DNA of 5,266 bases, taken from the NCBI GenBank assembly GCA_964568985.1, contig CAZMSP010000127.1, positions 1 to 5,266 of the forward strand. The letters run 5' to 3'. The position numbers were made by a program, and so were the translations under genes. The notes beneath the pieces were generated by a model that made no database searches, had not been told where the DNA came from, and saw only the letters and a program-made list of their open reading frames with translations. Below, piece after piece: positions 1 to 5,266 of the stretch. Within the stretch, counting starts at the first letter, position 1. Every line of letters begins with the position of its first letter. The stretch comes from CAZBWE01 sp964568985 (GTDB lineage Bacteria; Planctomycetota; Phycisphaerae; Sedimentisphaerales; Anaerobacaceae).

Positions 1-89
1 GAAAATACTTTTTGAGAAATTCGAATATACTGCCCCTATTGCTAACCTTCTTTCGGCAAAAATAGATATATCCTCCCGCGACAAGAGGT

Positions 90-95
90 TATAAT
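90..95 (+). promoter_or_regulatory. Possible -10 box of the mla operon
   Basis: A perfect TATAAT lies 45 bp before the first start codon of the transporter operon, so a transcript would begin near position 102 with a leader of about 40 nt. No good -35 hexamer is present at 16-18 bp spacing (the sequence there is close to TATATC), so the call rests on the -10 match and its position. The rest of 1-140 is AT-rich and I see no gene in it. Confidence 0.4.
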
Positions 96-140
96 GCTTT
101 TTAGGTAATTATTTTTATAAAAGTATTTTTCAGGAATGGT

Positions 141-1256
141 ATGGTTCATACGAACTACAAAATAGACAAGGACAACTTACAACTAACCATACAGGGACGG
201 TTAGATGCAGACACTGTGAGCCAAATCTGGTCCGAGGCCATCAAGAAATTATCCAAGACCAAACCTTTGTTTTTGGAGGTGGACGCTGCTGGTATCGAGT
301 ATTGCGACGGTGCCGGGGCAGCTTTTCTTTTACAGTTGAAGCAGAGACAAGAAAAAGAAGGCCGACAATTCTCAATTAAAGGTTTGAAAACAGAGTTCGA
401 GCAACTCATTAAAATATTCGACCCCGGCCAAATAGGCGAGTACATACCTGAAAAGTTTTCACTTAAAAGATTTATTGAAAATGCAGGCAAGGGCTGTTGT
501 CAGGCCTGGAGTGAATTTAAGACACAAATCAGTTTTTTAGGTGAATTACTTGTAAAATTTTTCGCCACAATTTTGAATCCGGAGACACTTCGCTGGGGGG
601 ACACTTTTTTAATTGCTGAGAAAAGCGGAGCGGATGCCGTTGGCATTACCTGCATGCTTGGTTTTCTAATCGGTTTGATTCTCGCCTTTCAATCGGCGAT
701 AGCCATGCAAAAATTCGGTGCTCAAATATATGTAGCCGACCTTATTGTAATTTCACTTTTCAGAGAGCTTGGTCCGTTGATTACCGCTATTATTTTTGCA
801 AGCCGAAGCGGTTCAGCCTATGCCGCTGAAATTGGTACGATGAAAGTAAACGAAGAAATTGATGCATTGACGACGATGGGTATTGACCCGGTAAAGTATT
901 TAGCCGTTCCAAGAATGATTGCGGGGATATTTATGATGCCGCTTCTAACTATGTTCAACCTGCTGTTTGGGTTGATAGGATGTGGCTTAGTTATGCTTTC
1001 ATTGGGTTTTGCACCGATAACTTATTTGAACAGAATTCAAGAAGCAGCAACTTTAGGCGACTTATCGGGCGGGTTAGTCAAAACCCTGGTCTTTGGTTCG
1101 ATGATTGCCGGTATAGGATGTTTGAAAGGATTGCAGACCGGTACAGGCGCAAGTGCCGTCGGTGATTCTGCAACCAAGGCGGTTGTCAGCAGCATCATTG
1201 CCATAGTTGTTGTAGATGGTGTTTTTGCCGTTGTTTATTATTATCTCGGGATTTAA
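141..1256 (+). CDS. mlaE: STAS-MlaE fusion: lipid ABC transporter permease
   Basis: This is the inner-membrane permease of an MCE/Mla-type lipid transporter, which moves phospholipid or a similar lipid between the inner membrane and the periplasmic MCE ring. Residues 1 to about 105 form a STAS domain (MlaB-like). Residues from about 110 to 371 are the MlaE permease. The permease carries the family's conserved central block: ELGP at 209-212, RSGSA at 222-226, AE at 229-230, IDAL at 240-243 and VPR at 256-258. It also has the conserved C-terminal GA-VGDSAT segment near 336-344. Several hydrophobic segments fit a polytopic protein (about 170-190, 200-220, 258-290, 312-330, 346-368). At 371 aa it is about 110 longer than a plain MlaE of about 260 aa, and the extra length is the STAS domain. 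The STAS loop reads DGAG (56-59) where MlaB-type proteins often have D-S/T-x-G. The start follows AGGA at 132-135. The next gene begins 8 bp after the stop. The family is certain; the lipid carried is not known. Confidence 0.93.
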   Translation: MVHTNYKIDKDNLQLTIQGRLDADTVSQIWSEAIKKLSKTKPLFLEVDAAGIEYCDGAGAAFLLQLKQRQEKEGRQFSIKGLKTEFEQLIKIFDPGQIGEYIPEKFSLKRFIENAGKGCCQAWSEFKTQISFLGELLVKFFATILNPETLRWGDTFLIAEKSGADAVGITCMLGFLIGLILAFQSAIAMQKFGAQIYVADLIVISLFRELGPLITAIIFASRSGSAYAAEIGTMKVNEEIDALTTMGIDPVKYLAVPRMIAGIFMMPLLTMFNLLFGLIGCGLVMLSLGFAPITYLNRIQEAATLGDLSGGLVKTLVFGSMIAGIGCLKGLQTGTGASAVGDSATKAVVSSIIAIVVVDGVFAVVYYYLGI

Positions 1257-1264
1257 GAGCTGCA

Positions 1265-2020
1265 ATGAGAACTGATTCTGAAACTGTAATTCGAGTTGAG
1301 AATCTCACCGCCGGTTATGGTGATGCCGCGATTATTAAGGACATAAATTTTGAGGTCCAGGCAGGTGAAGTTCTTATTATTTTAGGCGGTTCGGGATGTG
1401 GTAAAAGCACCCTTTTGAAACACATGATTGGTCTTTTACCGCCTGTTTCGGGAAAAGTTTTAATCGAAGGTAATGATATAGTGTCAGCTCGGGGCCAGGA
1501 CAAGATAAACATTCTGCGGAGAATAGGCGTCATGTACCAGAATGGCGCTCTTTTCGGGTCGATGAATCTAATGGAGAATATATGTTTAGTCCTTGAGGAG
1601 TTCACGGATCTGCCGAAGGATGCTATGGAGTTTATAGCACGAATGAGGCTTAAAGTGGTTAGCCTCCAGGGCAGTGAATATAAGATGCCTTCGGAGCTCA
1701 GCGGCGGGATGAGAAAAAGAGCGGCCATAGCACGAGCTATGGCTCTGGACCCGAAGGTATTATTTCTTGATGAGCCCTCTGCGGGACTTGACCCTATTAC
1801 CTCATCACAACTGGATGATTTAATCATTGAGCTGTCCAGAAGCCTCGGTATTACGTTCATCATAGTTACACATGAGCTGCCGAGTATATACAAGGTAGCA
1901 GACAGGATTATCATGCTTGACGAAATTACCAAATCCATAGTCGCTACAGGTAAGCCTGATTACCTGCGTGACAATAGTGAGAATTCCTGGGTAAGACAAT
2001 TTTTTAACAGGGAGTCATAA
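1265..2020 (+). CDS. mlaF: MlaF-type ABC transporter ATP-binding protein
   Basis: This is the cytoplasmic ATPase that drives the MlaE permease. All nucleotide-binding motifs are intact: Walker A GGSGCGKST at 41-49, Q-loop Gln92 in YQNGALF, signature LSGGM at 145-149, Walker B VLFLDEP at 165-171, D-loop SAGLD at 172-176 and switch His203 in VTHE. The MYQNGALFGSMNLMEN stretch (90-105), with an aromatic residue before the Q-loop and NGALF after it, and the LSGGMRKR form of the signature are typical of the MlaF (Ttg2A) branch of ABC ATPases. The length of 251 aa is close to the family norm. The C-terminus ends in a WVRQFF motif (242-247), of the kind seen in MlaF relatives, where the tail helps dimerise or contact the STAS partner. 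The ribosome site AAGAG (1255-1259) overlaps the stop of the permease gene, so the two are probably translationally coupled. Confidence 0.93.
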   Translation: MRTDSETVIRVENLTAGYGDAAIIKDINFEVQAGEVLIILGGSGCGKSTLLKHMIGLLPPVSGKVLIEGNDIVSARGQDKINILRRIGVMYQNGALFGSMNLMENICLVLEEFTDLPKDAMEFIARMRLKVVSLQGSEYKMPSELSGGMRKRAAIARAMALDPKVLFLDEPSAGLDPITSSQLDDLIIELSRSLGITFIIVTHELPSIYKVADRIIMLDEITKSIVATGKPDYLRDNSENSWVRQFFNRES

Positions 2021-2086
2021 GTTAGATTTTAGCTTTTCTGTCAAATGCTATAAGAAACCTGTTACTTTTATATATAGGAAAGAGAA

Positions 2087-2977
2087 ATGAGTGAAAAAGC
2101 GAATTATTTCAAAATAGGCCTGTTTTTTGTTATATCTGTAATTTTAATCGTAACCGCCGTTATTGTCTGGGGCTCAGGGTTTTTTACAAAGGAAAAGCTT
2201 TATTTTGAGACATATTTTGACAGTACTGTTACTGGATTGAGCACGGGGGCGACGGTTGAGTTAAGCGGGGTTAAGATAGGACAGGTTGAAAGCATTGAGT
2301 TTGCTTCCACTGTTTATGACATATCAGCTGACCCAACAATAGTATCCAGATATGAGCGTTATGTAAGGGTTTTGTGTTCTATAGACAGAAAAGAGACTGA
2401 AGAACGAGCAGGTGATATTGCAGATGAGCAGAGAGAAGCTCGCATGATGAATTTGGTACAGCAAGGTTTAAGACTTAGGCTTGCCTCAAATATACTAACC
2501 GGCCAAGCTTATTTGGAAGGGACATTCGTAGATCCGAACCGGTTTCATGTTCTGGATATTACATGGGAACCATACTACATGTATATTCCTTCTGCCCCGG
2601 GTCAGTTTTCCACCATGAAGGATTCGGTAGACAAAATCCTGGGAAAGTTGGAAGAAGTCGATATTTCAGGTCTAACCGAAGAAATACAAGAATTCTTTTC
2701 TGAAATTCGTGAAACGAATCAGGAAATAAAGGCACTGCTGGTAAACCCCGATCCAAATGCCGAAACAGCCAACCTTGCAGAGGTTCTGACCCGTCTGGAT
2801 AATACTTTGGGGAGTGTTAACAGAAAAATCAGGACTCAGGGCCCCGAGTTCGATAGATTTTTACATAATCTGAGTGCAATTTCTGATGACATAAAAGAAT
2901 TAACAGCAACGCTTAAAAAGCATCCTTCGAGAATAATATTCGGTAAGCCACCTTCAAAATCGGAGATAATAAAATGA
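2087..2977 (+). CDS. mlaD: MlaD-type MCE-domain lipid-binding protein
   Basis: This is the membrane-anchored periplasmic subunit that forms the lipid-holding ring of an MCE transporter. There is a short cytoplasmic N-terminus, one hydrophobic helix at about 10-30, then an MCE domain from about 37 to 148. Its core motif is V-x-GLSTGATVELSGVKIGQVESI (48-70), the family hallmark, and it closes with GLRLRLASNILTGQAYLEG (127-145). A charged stretch at about 78-118 interrupts the usual MCE fold. After IPSAPG (167-172), the remaining 120 residues look mostly helical (possible coiled coil) and end in HPSRIIFGKPP (279-289), a tail common in MlaD/PqiB-like proteins. At 296 aa it is far longer than E. 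coli MlaD (about 180 aa) because of this helical extension. A good ribosome site (AGGAAAGAG, 2076-2084) precedes the ATG. The 66-bp gap after the ATPase gene is the largest in the operon. Its stop overlaps the next gene by 4 bp. Confidence 0.9.
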   Translation: MSEKANYFKIGLFFVISVILIVTAVIVWGSGFFTKEKLYFETYFDSTVTGLSTGATVELSGVKIGQVESIEFASTVYDISADPTIVSRYERYVRVLCSIDRKETEERAGDIADEQREARMMNLVQQGLRLRLASNILTGQAYLEGTFVDPNRFHVLDITWEPYYMYIPSAPGQFSTMKDSVDKILGKLEEVDISGLTEEIQEFFSEIRETNQEIKALLVNPDPNAETANLAEVLTRLDNTLGSVNRKIRTQGPEFDRFLHNLSAISDDIKELTATLKKHPSRIIFGKPPSKSEIIK

Positions 2978-3564
2978 ATAGCAAAGTGATCACATTATGT
3001 AGCTTGATGATTTTATCAACGCTTTTATCTGGATGCGGGCACGATAAAAGGAATTTTGTCCTGGAAGTCTCTCGATACCGTCCGCAACAGAAAATCAGCA
3101 AAGATGTAGTACTTGATGTCCAAAGTTTTAATGTTGACACGGCCTTTAGCACCAGAAGTCTTGTATATCGAAAGAACCAATCAGAATACGAAAAAGACTT
3201 TTATAACCAGTTTCTAATCAGGCCGGAAGATATGATAACTGAAAAAACTCGTGGTTGGCTGTCAGAATCGGGATTATTTAAGTTGGTATTAGAACCGGGT
3301 AGCTACACTGAAGCGACCCACATATTAGAAGGTAATATAATCGCTTTGTATGGTGATTTCAGAGAAGAATCATCACCAAAAGCAATGATGAAGATTCGTT
3401 TCTTCTTAGTCAAATTGTCAGATAAATCTGTTGTTTTTACAAATACTTATGAAGCAGCCTCTGAGTTTAAGGACAGGACAGCTGAGTCCCTGATCGAAGC
3501 ATATGAGAATTGTCTAGCGAATATATTATCAGATTTAGAAAGAGATTTGCAGTCGCAGTTATAA
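2974..3564 (+). CDS. PqiC/YmbA-like ABC transport auxiliary lipoprotein
   Basis: This is a predicted lipoprotein partner of the MCE transporter, probably attached to the outer membrane. The N-terminus is a lipoprotein signal: Lys4, a hydrophobic stretch (5-18) and the lipobox LSGC with the acylated Cys at 21. Position +2 after the Cys is Gly rather than Asp, which under the enterobacterial sorting rule favours the outer membrane. The mature part resembles the ABC-type transport auxiliary lipoprotein family (PqiC type). Matches include a Y-x-R-N-x-x-x-Y-E stretch (65-72), FYNQFLIRPEDMIT (76-89), the SESGLF turn (97-102), and an LEGNIIALYGDFR strand (118-130) followed by IRFFLV. Length is 196 aa, normal for the family. 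The ATG overlaps the MCE gene's stop (ATGA), so translational coupling is likely. In the Pqi system such a lipoprotein connects the MCE tunnel to the outer membrane; a similar role here is inference. Confidence 0.8.
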   Translation: MNSKVITLCSLMILSTLLSGCGHDKRNFVLEVSRYRPQQKISKDVVLDVQSFNVDTAFSTRSLVYRKNQSEYEKDFYNQFLIRPEDMITEKTRGWLSESGLFKLVLEPGSYTEATHILEGNIIALYGDFREESSPKAMMKIRFFLVKLSDKSVVFTNTYEAASEFKDRTAESLIEAYENCLANILSDLERDLQSQL

Positions 3565-3617
3565 CCGTGTTTTTTGATGCTCTCGTTTTGCGTGGCTTTT
3601 AAGGCTCAATATAACTT

Positions 3618-4034
3618 TCAAAGTATGCTAATGGGAGCGCGGGCTGTTCCCTTGTAAGACAACCCAAAAAGAATAAAAGCTAACAGCAATAGTGCTAACA
3701 GCACTAACCAAAAGCGCGTGATATCCGCTTTTTTCTTCTTGTTTCCCATTTCCTTTAATAACTCTGCATATGGCCGCCTGGTTCCTCCACAATATCCAAA
3801 CAAATACGAGAAGAAACATGGAATTTTCAGAATTAACCCGGGGTCAATTTTGAGGCTGTATATAAAGCCGGTTGTGACAGCGGCAACAATGGCCCATTGA
3901 ATACACAAACGGCTGAAGCTTATATCAAATCTATTCAGAACGAAGTGGTATCCGCGTGTCGTTGGTGGAAAAAGGCCCATAAGCACAAATATACCTATAC
4001 CTGCCCACAAAACTTTTAGCTGTGTTTTGCTCAT
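3618..4034 (-). CDS. Small membrane protein of unknown function
   Basis: I cannot assign a function. The protein is 138 aa with three likely membrane segments, at about 7-22, 43-60 and 108-126, plus a hydrophobic, Cys-containing stretch at about 67-84. The motif VLMGLFPP (17-24), followed by GYHF (28-31) and then ISFSRLCIQWAIVAAVTTGFI (38-58), resembles short membrane proteins I associate with Planctomycetota, where an early GLFPP and a later R-L-x-x-QW-x-IV element recur. This is from memory and was not checked. A basic KKKK cluster (99-102) precedes the last helix. I chose the ATG at 4032-4034 because AAGAG sits just upstream and the family-like sequence begins there. An in-frame ATG at 4095-4097 would add 21 residues. 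The gene converges on the transporter operon with 53 bp between stops, and no clear terminator hairpin lies in that gap. Confidence 0.68.
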   Translation of the reverse strand: MSKTQLKVLWAGIGIFVLMGLFPPTTRGYHFVLNRFDISFSRLCIQWAIVAAVTTGFIYSLKIDPGLILKIPCFFSYLFGYCGGTRRPYAELLKEMGNKKKKADITRFWLVLLALLLLAFILFGLSYKGTARAPISIL

Positions 4035-4066
4035 AGCTCTTTGTCCATAAAACGGTAGCAATAAGA

Positions 4067-4093
4067 GCAATATAGACTGTGACCTCTTGTCAA
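4067..4093 (-). promoter_or_regulatory. Weak candidate promoter of the small membrane protein gene
   Basis: On the minus strand a perfect TTGACA lies at 4093-4088. The best downstream -10-like hexamer is TATTGC (4072-4067) at 15 bp. TATATT is also present but only 13 bp away. Spacing is therefore poor and the call is tentative. If real, the leader would be roughly 25 nt and would support the ATG at 4034 over the one at 4097, which lies upstream of this promoter. Confidence 0.25.
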
Positions 4094-4144
4094 GCAAGGA
4101 AAAAAAAGGACTGTTTTTAAAGTGTTTTCTTCTCCATCAGCGGG

Positions 4145-4172
4145 TAACCCCCACCGCGCCGGGTGGGGGTTA
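4145..4172. repeat. Strong GC-rich hairpin, possible factor-dependent terminator
   Basis: An 11-bp perfect stem (4145-4155 pairing with 4162-4172) closes a 6-nt loop (GCGCCG). It starts 10 bp beyond the 3' end of the truncated tRNA, where a tRNA terminator would be expected. Neither strand has a U-run directly after the stem; the nearest T-run on the minus strand is about 40 nt further on (4107-4100). It may be the old terminator of the tRNA gene or a barrier between the tRNA and the small membrane protein gene. Confidence 0.5.
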
Positions 4173-4181
4173 AACGACTAA

Positions 4182-4226
4182 CACGCCCGGCAGGGCTCGA
4201 ACCTGCAACCTTCGGATTCGAAGTCC
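4182..4226 (-). pseudogene. 3' fragment of tRNA-Arg(TCG), likely attachment-site remnant
   Basis: Read on the minus strand, these 45 nt match tRNA positions 29-73 exactly in layout: GGA, a 7-nt anticodon loop CTTCGAA with anticodon TCG (Arg, CGA codons), the 3' anticodon strand TCCGA, a 5-nt variable loop, a T stem-loop (GCAGG / TTCGAGC / CCTGC), the acceptor strand CGGGCGT, and discriminator G. CCA is not encoded. The two outer pairs of the anticodon stem fail because the upstream bases (CAAGGA) are not tRNA. No D arm or matching 5' acceptor strand lies in the several hundred bases upstream, so this cannot be a working tRNA. A 3' half broken at the anticodon stem is the usual trace of a tyrosine-recombinase element that integrated in a tRNA and displaced the original 3' end. 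In that model the element, and the intact tRNA, lie to the right. Confidence 0.75.
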
Positions 4227-4634
4227 TTGTTGCCGGTTGCAAGGCTTTGTTAGCAAATGGCTTACAACGCATTTTTTGAGCAAAAATAAGGTTTACAAGT
4301 AAATGACCACGCACTGAGAAGTTGTTAACAAGTTGCCATCACGTGACGACTGACCCACTCAGTGACCCACTGGTAATTGTCATTATGCTTGTATTGTCCA
4401 CGCTTTTTGCAGTTGTCAAAGCCAGGAATTTGCAAGCATTGTAAACATGTCATTCGTTGCATCAAGCCATCACAACAGGATTATAACAGCTATTGGTACC
4501 AACCTCAAGCCAATTAATTCTCCGGAGAGAACTCAAGCACTATTCCCGATTCAGCATATAGGCATTGGGCCAATGTCATCAAATCGGTTTTCTCTGGAAA
4601 GCCAGTGATCTGCAAGGGAGCCCCGGCAACAAGG
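4225..4634. repeat. 12-bp inverted repeat pair bounding the gene-free stretch
   Basis: CCTTGTTGCCGG at 4225-4236 has its exact reverse complement CCGGCAACAAGG at 4623-4634, about 390 bp away. Both arms stop matching at their edges. The left arm begins within the last two bases of the tRNA fragment and runs into the presumed element side. The repeat is seen directly; its function is unknown. Confidence 0.6.
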
Positions 4635-4763
4635 TATGTGCAGGATGTTTCCAAACAAACAGACAGAGTGATTGAAAATAGTAGAAAGTACCTAATTCAG
4701 GTGAAAACTTGAAGTTATTATAAGGTTTTATGGAATTGTAAGCGGCATGTAAACCAGAATTCT
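4227..4763. other. Non-coding stretch next to the tRNA fragment
   Basis: About 540 bp with no convincing gene. Only short open frames occur, none with a good ribosome site or a recognisable product. The stretch holds a pair of 9-bp direct repeats (4351-4371), a 10-bp palindrome TTGTTAACAA (4322-4331), and one arm of a 12-bp inverted repeat at each end (4225-4236 and 4623-4634). If the tRNA fragment is an attachment site, this is the terminal part of the element or its decayed remains. No integrase gene is seen. Confidence 0.5.
4351..4371. repeat. Two 9-bp direct repeats, TGACCCACT
   Basis: TGACCCACT occurs at 4351-4359 and again at 4363-4371, separated by CAG, giving a 12-bp period. The pair lies about 125 bp from the tRNA fragment on the presumed element side. 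Short direct repeats at such a distance are typical of arm-type integrase or excisionase binding sites, but no protein in the window supports that use. Confidence 0.6.
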
Positions 4764-5266
4764 CTATCTTCCAATGATTATTTTATGAATTCCTTCCGCC
4801 GCTATTTTAGCATCGGCAATGGCTGTTACTGCATCTAAATTCAGATTTACTATATCACCGCCGGCAAATACTTTGGAAATTGTGGTCATACCATTTTCGT
4901 CAACCTTTACTTTTCTTCGCGGTGTAAACTCTAATTTTTCAAATAGCTCCTTTGGAATGAATGAAAAGTCAGGAGCCTGGCCAATGGCTTCAATTATCAT
5001 ATCCCCGTCCAGGCACATCTGCTTTTCTTCATAAAAAGTGGGGCTGAATTTGCCCTGTTCATCAAATACCGATTTAACTTTCACACATAAGAGTCCTTTT
5101 ATCCGGCCATCTTCAACTTTAACTTCTTTTGGTCCCCACCCAGGATTAAATTGAACTCCTTCTGCCTTTGCTTCTTCGATTTCATCCTCTGTTGCGGGCA
5201 GCTCGTCCCAGTCTTCCAGAGAAACCGTTTTAGTTACTACCTCTTCATTAGGATATTGCATATATT
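4764..5266 (-). CDS. GltD-like FAD/NAD(P) oxidoreductase, C-terminal part (cut by window end)
   Basis: This is the C-terminal portion of a pyridine-nucleotide oxidoreductase related to the small (beta) subunit of NADPH-dependent glutamate synthase. The frame is still open at the right edge, so the real start lies outside the window; the ATG at 5259-5261 is internal. Family features, numbered from that Met, are LPATEDEIEEAKAEGV (21-36), matching the MPA-x-EEE-x-x-A-x-EGV segment of GltD-like proteins. DMIIEAIGQAPD (86-97) is the end of the NAD(P)-binding domain, and VFAGGDIV (131-138) is the FAD-binding GGD motif, followed by a helix AVTAIADAKIAAEGI (144-158). The protein ends at TAG 4764-4766. 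Such proteins move electrons from NAD(P)H through FAD to a partner subunit or iron-sulfur cluster. Glutamate synthase is only one possibility; relatives serve as subunits of other oxidoreductases, and no partner gene is visible. Confidence 0.85.
   Translation of the reverse strand, partial: YMQYPNEEVVTKTVSLEDWDELPATEDEIEEAKAEGVQFNPGWGPKEVKVEDGRIKGLLCVKVKSVFDEQGKFSPTFYEEKQMCLDGDMIIEAIGQAPDFSFIPKELFEKLEFTPRRKVKVDENGMTTISKVFAGGDIVNLNLDAVTAIADAKIAAEGIHKIIIGR

Noticed and set aside
1315..1938. A 207-codon open frame antisense to the ATPase gene
   Set aside because: It is a shadow of the strongly conserved ABC ATPase, with a low-complexity Ser/Arg-rich product and no family resemblance.
3565..3617. 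Bidirectional terminator between the convergent genes
   Set aside because: There is a T6 run (3570-3575) but no stem worth the name before it on either strand.
3618..4097. Longer start (ATG at 4095-4097) for the small membrane protein
   Set aside because: The extra 21 residues give an odd second hydrophobic run, overlap the candidate TTGACA promoter element, and lie upstream of the better-placed AAGAG site and the family-like N-terminus.
4117..4314. A 65-codon minus-strand open frame with the peptide NPKVAGSSPAGR
   Set aside because: That peptide is the translation of the tRNA 3' half, a well-known source of spurious proteins; the frame also runs through the hairpin.
4325..4462. A 45-codon minus-strand frame with a CLQC motif and a WVTEW stretch
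   Set aside because: Too short, no ribosome site, and the WVTEWV part is simply the translation of the 9-bp direct repeats.
4447..4608. A 53-codon plus-strand ORF starting with ATG
   Set aside because: It overlaps the other short frame in a different phase, has no clear ribosome site and resembles nothing I know.
4518..4712. A 64-codon plus-strand open frame with protein-like composition (contains GKPVICKGAPATR)
   Set aside because: No ATG start and no recognisable family; a stop-free run of this length is expected by chance over several frames. It could be a gene remnant, but I cannot support that.
4182..4763. An intron-split tRNA-Arg with the 5' exon further upstream on the minus strand
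   Set aside because: Group I introns of tRNAs interrupt the anticodon loop, but here the whole loop is present and the break is in the 5' stem. No D-arm or 5' acceptor sequence is found upstream.

Overview
The window comes from a Gram-negative-type (diderm) bacterium with moderate to low GC. The left two thirds hold a compact operon for an MCE/Mla-type lipid transporter of the cell envelope. It includes an outer-membrane-style lipoprotein, which makes little sense in a single-membrane cell. The small membrane protein at 3618-4034 has the look of short proteins I associate with Planctomycetota (Phycisphaerae), so that group is my tentative guess. Nothing in the window proves it.

Layout. Positions 1-140 are a leader with a consensus -10 box. 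Then come four plus-strand genes: a STAS-MlaE permease fusion (141-1256), an MlaF-type ATPase (1265-2020), an MlaD-type MCE protein (2087-2977), and a PqiC-like auxiliary lipoprotein (2974-3564). The genes are separated by 8 bp, separated by 66 bp, and overlapped by 4 bp respectively. Positions 3618-4034 carry a convergent minus-strand gene for a small membrane protein of unknown function. Positions 4145-4172 form a strong hairpin. Positions 4182-4226 are the 3' 45 nt of a tRNA-Arg (anticodon TCG) on the minus strand, with no 5' half: the usual scar of a tRNA-targeting integrative element. Positions 4227-4763 have no convincing gene but do carry short direct and inverted repeats. The right edge (4764-5266, minus) is the C-terminal part of a GltD-like FAD/NAD(P) oxidoreductase cut by the window end.

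How the parts work together. MlaF would hydrolyse ATP on the cytoplasmic face and drive the MlaE permease. The fused STAS domain probably does the job of the separate MlaB subunit. MlaD, anchored by one N-terminal helix, would form the periplasmic MCE ring that holds lipid, and the lipoprotein would link the system to the outer membrane. No MlaC or MlaA is present, so the set resembles the minimal Mla/Pqi-like systems found outside the enterobacteria.

I do not see a clearly new system. The most notable item is the truncated tRNA with its nearby repeats, which points to past site-specific integration at this locus.
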